DNA of 10,236 nucleotides from Baffinella frigidus (Eukaryota > Cryptophyceae > Cryptomonadales > Baffinellaceae), in the NCBI GenBank assembly GCA_026770585.1, contig MU646418.1, positions 782,491-792,726 on the forward strand. The letters run 5' to 3'. Both the position numbers and the translations under genes were made by a program. The notes beneath the pieces are model-generated. The model ran no database searches, had not been told where the DNA came from, and worked only from the letters and a program-made list of their open reading frames with translations. Shown piece after piece: positions 7,440 to 10,236 of this stretch (within the stretch, counting starts at the first letter, position 1; each line of letters begins with the position of its first letter).

Positions 7440-8024
7440 TTATTCCACACGTAAGGGGGTCCTCCTGAGTGAGGTTTCCCTCGAGATAGGCTTCTGTCTA
7501 ATGTCTACATAAATGACTTGTTCCGTCTTCTCCCGCCCGAGGCGGGCCCGTCCAGGACTCCTTCCTCGCAGAAGCGGCATGCGGCTGACATGCTGTTGAC
7601 TCTGTACTGTGGATTGCTTCCCGAAGACACGGATGTAGAAGACGAACACGGCAAAGAAGGGAAGGATTGCGTAAAATGAATTGTTTTCTGCGAACAACGT
7701 GGGGAGCTCTGATTCTGTACACACGAATATCTGAACTTTTGTGTTTTGGCGTTGGGAGGTGAAGAGGAGAAGCAGCCATGGCTGCTCGAGGAATTGGCTG
7801 CCTTCCCAATATTGAAATGCACTCTGTCCTAGTAAACAACCATCATGATGAAACCTCTCCCCCCCTTGTAGCTTCCATCGCCCTGAGGTGGCGATGGGAT
7901 CAAATTCGACCCCAAAGAGATCGTAGGCAGGTCCTAGGGCCCTACGATAGGGCGGATGATTCCACTCTCCACGTGAGGGATATTTCTTTCTGGCGTCTCC
8001 GCTACCGAGCGGGGGAGGAAACAA
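7440..8024 (-). CDS. Doubtful 194-codon open frame, no recognised product
   Basis: This is a long minus-strand frame between two convergent genes. Its translation has one possible membrane segment near the middle (FYAILPFFAVFVFYIRVF) and a basic Arg-rich C-terminal part (LLRGRSPGRARLGREK). I recognise no family. The listed start needs care, and the 5' third overlaps the hairpins at 7876-8013. The other two minus frames are also open for about 100 codons here, so open length alone is weak evidence. It could be a real small gene, an exon of the neighbouring minus-strand gene's 3' region, or chance. Confidence 0.15.
   Translation of the reverse strand: MFPPPLGSGDARKKYPSRGEWNHPPYRRALGPAYDLFGVEFDPIATSGRWKLQGGERFHHDGCLLGQSAFQYWEGSQFLEQPWLLLLFTSQRQNTKVQIFVCTESELPTLFAENNSFYAILPFFAVFVFYIRVFGKQSTVQSQQHVSRMPLLRGRSPGRARLGREKTEQVIYVDIRQKPISRETSLRRTPLRVE
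7876..8013. other. Cluster of three hairpin-forming inverted repeats
   Basis: Three successive stems are visible: CCATCGCC/GGCGATGG at about 7876-7898, ATCGTAGG/CCTACGAT at about 7920-7949, and an imperfect CTCCGCT/AGCGGGGGAG at about 7996-8016. They could be a structured 3'UTR or a non-coding RNA, or they may be incidental. I recognise no snRNA, tRNA or SRP motif. Confidence 0.35.
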
Positions 8025-8083
8025 CTTACAGAGGTTTTAATACTTTCACCTGAAATGAGGGCCAGATCATGGCCGATTTGATC

Positions 8084-8167
8084 ATGTGGCAAGGTCGCGC
8101 GTGCGCGGTTTCTGTGCCGAGGTCGCTCGCGAGCAGTTCCTGTGCAGAGGTCGCTCAGGAGCGGTCT
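8084..8167. repeat. Three 28-base tandem units in the 3' flank
   Basis: Units 8112-8139 and 8140-8167 share CTGTGC, GAGGTCGCTC and GAGC; 8084-8111 is a more diverged third copy. They lie just downstream of the stop codon of the minus-strand gene, so probably in its 3'UTR. Confidence 0.6.
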
Positions 8168-8182
8168 GCGATCTCTCAAGCC

Positions 8183-10098
8183 CTAGCCGTTGTACTGGTT
8201 GCGGAGCTCCACATATCTGCAACGCGTGAAAAAAGAGGATTAGTGTTGAGGGTTGATGGTTTAGGGTTGATAGCTTAAGGTTTAGGGTTTAGGGTTGAGG
8301 GTTTGCGGTTTGCGGTTGAGGGTTTAGGCGTCAGGGTTTGAGGTTTAGGGTTCAGGGTTTGAGGTTTGAGGTTTAGAGTTTAGGGTTGAGGGTTTAGGGT
8401 TTGGGGTTTAGGGTTTAGGGTTTAGGGTTTAGGGTGCAGGGTTTAGGTTGCAGGGTTCAGGGTTTAGGTTGTAGGGACGAGGGGTCAGGGTTGGGAGTCA
8501 GAGGGTCAGAACTGCATTCATCGTAAAATCCCATACAGGGGTACCTCGCTCATAAGCATCCGAGCCCCCCCCTAGGACCACCGTAGGGCAATAGATAGGC
8601 TGACGCATACCTCTCGGTGACGAACTGGCGGTGCCGGGCACGGTGGTAATAGGATCCTTGAGCCTTCCTAAGGGGGGTGCATGTTCTTGTATTCGCGGTG
8701 CCCTTGCATGTATGCTCGGTTGTTGGAGGGGGGGCACACCTCGTATGCAGCCCCTCGTTGACGATTGTGTGATGCTGGCTCCGCAGGCGCACTGCCAACA
8801 GCAAGCAACATGAGTCCCGTGCCTTGCCGGTGACAGTGGTGACACCATCACGCATCCAACCCTGCCTGTGTCCAGGCAACCCGTGGTCCAAGCAGTGCAC
8901 CCTTCGAAGAAAACGCCAGGCCAACGTCACACCCTCGCCACGCCACATACCGCATGCAACAATACAGGCAAGGCAGCGATTCAACAAGTGCACGGACAAT
9001 ACGGCAGGCTGACCCTGGATCTCGCGGATGTCAACTTAGTAGCACAGTAATGTCAACTTAGTAGAGCAGTAAAGCGGCTCGCACCCTGGATCTCGCAGAT
9101 GTGTCTCTGGCACTCGAGAGCTTCCCAGTCGCAGACTCGCTCGAAGCAGACAACCCCCTCCTGCATCACCCACCCCACCTGCCACCCGCCACACCCTTCA
9201 GCCGCTGCGCCGATTCGCGATGAGCTCTGTTCTGCCCAACCCTCTTGTGTCGCCTCTTTTGTGCTCAACCGGCGTGCCTGCTCAACCCTCTTTGTGCAAT
9301 TCTCTGATCTGTTGAACAATCGTTTCTGCTCAATCCTCTGGTCAACCCTTTACCCTCTCAACCATCTTTTCTATTCAACCCTCTGGTTGAACAGAAAAAC
9401 ATTGTCTCTGACCCCAAACATCTCAAATCAGATTCAGGCTGTGAGGGTGCACGGAAGGACGAGGGAGGCTGTGTGGGTGCACGGGAGAGGACGCGATCTC
9501 GAATTGCAGAGCAGGATGCGCACCTCGACATTGAGCGACAAGTCGCGATAGCCTCCACTCTTGTTGTCATCGAAGCTCTCATTGAAGCGGTTGCTGATCG
9601 CGGTGATGCGAAGCGTCCTCTCCTCATGCGAATGCTCCAGCATCGCCGTTCCCATAGACTCCTCCCGGTCCCCCTCCCCCCCCTCCTGATCCCGCGGCAA
9701 GACTCCCGCCAGCCCGACCACCGATCGCGCTTCCAACGCCACCATGATAGCCTCAACCTGCCGGGTGGTGCAGACACTCAGGCCCAGCCGCTGAGGAGTG
9801 GAGCGGCGCATTGTCTCGCCGGGGAGCATCGTCCAGGAGCAATACTTGCGCAAAGATGCATTGGTGCCCAGTCTTCGCTGAGGGTCTTACGGACTCTTCT
9901 CAAGTTGATATGCTGGGTGTGCGGTACACACCCGGCAACTTTGAAGACGCTTCTGTTCCGGAGTTGGAGCACAGAGTATCGCATATCTATTGATGGTGAG
10001 GTGGGAGTGGGAGGCGAAGTGAGTGTAATACAACGCACCAACGTGCCGGGGTGGGATCGTACCTGTCCAAGGTCCTCCGCAAGCACCGTGCACCGCAC
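8183..10098 (-). CDS. RelA/SpoT-like-fold protein, 3' part, five exons (5' end beyond the window)
   Basis: Exons (minus strand, 5' to 3'): 10098-10063, 9757-9524, 9160-9085, 8791-8740, 8216-8183. The 432 bases stay in frame and end in TAG (143 aa visible). Ordered motifs: VRCTVLAEDLGQ, then a long acidic loop, RITAISNRF, GGYRDLSLNV, HICEIQV, and finally RYVELRN. This order matches the nucleotidyltransferase core of RelA/SpoT enzymes (Asp/Arg-V strand, GGYxSLH, EIQIRT) in the diverged form common in algal and alveolate proteins, where it is often a domain of a larger protein. I infer the fold, not (p)ppGpp synthesis, because the substrate-binding residues differ. The five pieces are too short or too scattered to appear as one frame. 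The matched phases (Q-G|TG-R and TR-AG|A-YV) support the joins. The acceptor at 9160 and the uninterrupted acidic loop are the least certain points. The upstream part lies beyond 10236. Confidence 0.75.
8217..8739 (-). other. Last intron of the RelA/SpoT-like gene
   Basis: Donor ACGAG|GTGTGC at 8739, acceptor TTGCAG|A ending at 8217, phase 2. The split codon AG|A restores HTRYVELRN. The 3' half is the telomere-like array at 8238-8510. The 5' half (8511-8739) is unique sequence in which I see nothing identifiable. Confidence 0.75.
8238..8510 (+). repeat. Degenerate TTTAGGG array in the last intron of the RelA/SpoT-like gene
   Basis: Units of TTTAGGG, GTTGAGGG, TTCAGGG and TTTGAGG type on the plus strand, so CCCTAAA on the transcript. 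One run of about five near-perfect heptamers lies at about 8396-8435. Confidence 0.9.
8792..9084 (-). other. Intron of the RelA/SpoT-like gene with a partial exon copy
   Basis: Donor CAGG|GTGCGA at 9084, acceptor TTGGCAG|TG ending at 8792, phase 1, restoring CEIQVRLRSQ. It holds the duplications at 9012-9072. There is no telomere-like array. Confidence 0.7.
9012..9102. repeat. Duplicated exon end plus 22-base tandem repeat
   Basis: The plus-strand 20-mer at 9012-9031 recurs at 9083-9102 with one mismatch; the second copy is the end of the HICEIQ exon including its donor. Between them a 22-base unit is repeated in tandem (9029-9050, 9051-9072; one mismatch, ends in CAGTAA). The intronic copy therefore carries a decoy donor in an equivalent context. 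Confidence 0.85.
9161..9523 (-). other. Intron of the RelA/SpoT-like gene with CAACCCTCT repeats
   Basis: Donor GTCGAG|GTGCGC at 9523, acceptor GATGCAG|G ending at 9161, phase 0. It joins LSLNVE to EGVVCFERVCDW. Part of it (about 9236-9390) consists of irregular repeats built on TGCTCAACCCTCT on the plus strand. Confidence 0.6.
9236..9390 (+). repeat. Irregular CTCAACCCTCT minisatellite
   Basis: Six to eight copies of a core like CTCAACCCTCT or TCAACCCTYT are spaced by about 15-30 bases, separated by T-rich spacers. The pyrimidine strand here is the antisense strand, opposite to the rule followed by the heptamer arrays. The core may be a distant GGGTTGA variant of the telomere-like unit. Confidence 0.6.
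9758..10062 (-). other. Intron of the RelA/SpoT-like gene
   Basis: Donor GACAG|GTACGA at 10062, acceptor CGGCAG|GTT ending at 9758, phase 0. It joins AEDLGQ to VEAIMVALEARS. The downstream frame stays open upstream of the acceptor (9758-9853), which makes the exon look longer than the motif continuity suggests. No array is present. Confidence 0.65.
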
Positions 10099-10110
10099 CT
10101 GATCAAGAGT

Positions 10111-10236
10111 TTCGGTTCAGAGTTCAGGGTTCAGGGTTCAGGGTTCAGGGTGTAGGGTGTAGGGTGAAGGGTATAGGGTGTGGGGTGTAGGGTGTAGGGT
10201 GTAGGGTGTGGGGTGTGGGGTGTAGGGTGTAGGGTG
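10111..10236 (+). repeat. Telomere-like variant array in the upstream intron of the RelA/SpoT-like gene
   Basis: Begins just beyond the acceptor CTTGATCAG (ending 10099). It contains homogeneous sub-blocks: four TTCAGGG units (about 10121-10149), then many GTGTAGGG/GTGTGGGG units to the right edge. Block-wise uniform variants suggest recent local duplication. It is G-rich on the plus strand, so C-rich on the minus-strand transcript. Confidence 0.9.

Larger units (their letters stand above)
7421..8182. other. Convergent intergenic region, function unknown
   Basis: This stretch separates the stop codons of the reductase (plus) and the RelA/SpoT-like gene (minus), so it contains both 3' ends. 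Visible content: an extensive minus-strand open frame (7440-8024, 194 codons, one hydrophobic stretch FYAILPFFAVFVFYIRVF) with no domain I recognise, three consecutive hairpins at 7876-8013, a small GC hairpin at 7531-7547, and three 28-base tandem units at 8084-8167. No clear polyadenylation signal is seen. Confidence 0.5.

Noticed and set aside
8550-8999. 149-codon minus frame as a separate gene
   Set aside because: Only a 52-base piece in another frame (8740-8791) fits the neighbouring protein; the rest is intronic with no domain.
9434-9853. Treating the whole 139-codon minus frame as one exon
   Set aside because: The family sequence runs AEDLGQ directly into VEAIMVALEARS, so the part upstream of 9757 is intron. 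Beyond GTCGAG at 9524 the frame reads into another intron.
1-10236. tRNA, rRNA or spliceosomal snRNA genes
   Set aside because: No cloverleaf boxes, rRNA cores or U1/U2/U6 signature motifs were seen on either strand.

Overview
The window is nuclear DNA from a unicellular eukaryote. It holds at least four intron-rich genes, and their introns are packed with degenerate copies of the plant/alveolate-type telomere heptamer TTTAGGG. The features that point towards an alga or alveolate (dinoflagellate-like splicing is the best fit I can name) are: TTTAGGG-type repeats, very weak 5' splice sites including GC donors, acceptors that are always CAG and nearly always followed by G, and a protist-type RelA/SpoT-like domain. 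I cannot name the species, and no spliced-leader relic is visible. Most single open frames here are misleading: the real proteins appear only after splicing, and all exon joins below were worked out by hand from protein-family motifs, splice dinucleotides and phase.

Layout, left to right. (1) 1-542, minus strand: the 5' end of a gene running off the left edge, with one coding exon (321-432), a probable 5'UTR intron (434-542) and a repeat-filled intron (1-320). (2) 823-4294, minus strand: a complete eight-exon CAMK-like Ser/Thr protein kinase (455 aa). (3) 4295-4503: a short divergent promoter region occupied by a palindromic MITE-like element; a diverged second copy sits in the last kinase intron. 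(4) 4504-7420, plus strand: a complete five-exon NADPH-type short-chain dehydrogenase/reductase of the FabG/CBR4 class (256 aa); three of its four introns are GC-AG and its first intron is about 1.2 kb of CCCTAAA-like repeat. (5) 7421-8182: a convergent intergenic region with hairpins, and a 321-bp stretch where all three minus-strand frames are open. (6) 8183-10098 and beyond, minus strand: the 3' part (five exons, 143 aa) of a gene with a RelA/SpoT-like fold, continuing past the right edge.

The most striking global pattern is that in all six repeat-filled introns, on both strands and in all four genes, the telomere-like repeat is oriented so that the transcript carries CCCUAAA and never UUUAGGG. 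The arrays flip strand exactly where the host genes flip strand. This argues that they are tied to transcription or splicing rather than being a chromosome end. I see no prokaryotic operon, tRNA, rRNA or CRISPR, and no pathway that links the four genes; the kinase and reductase share a divergent promoter region but have no evident functional connection.
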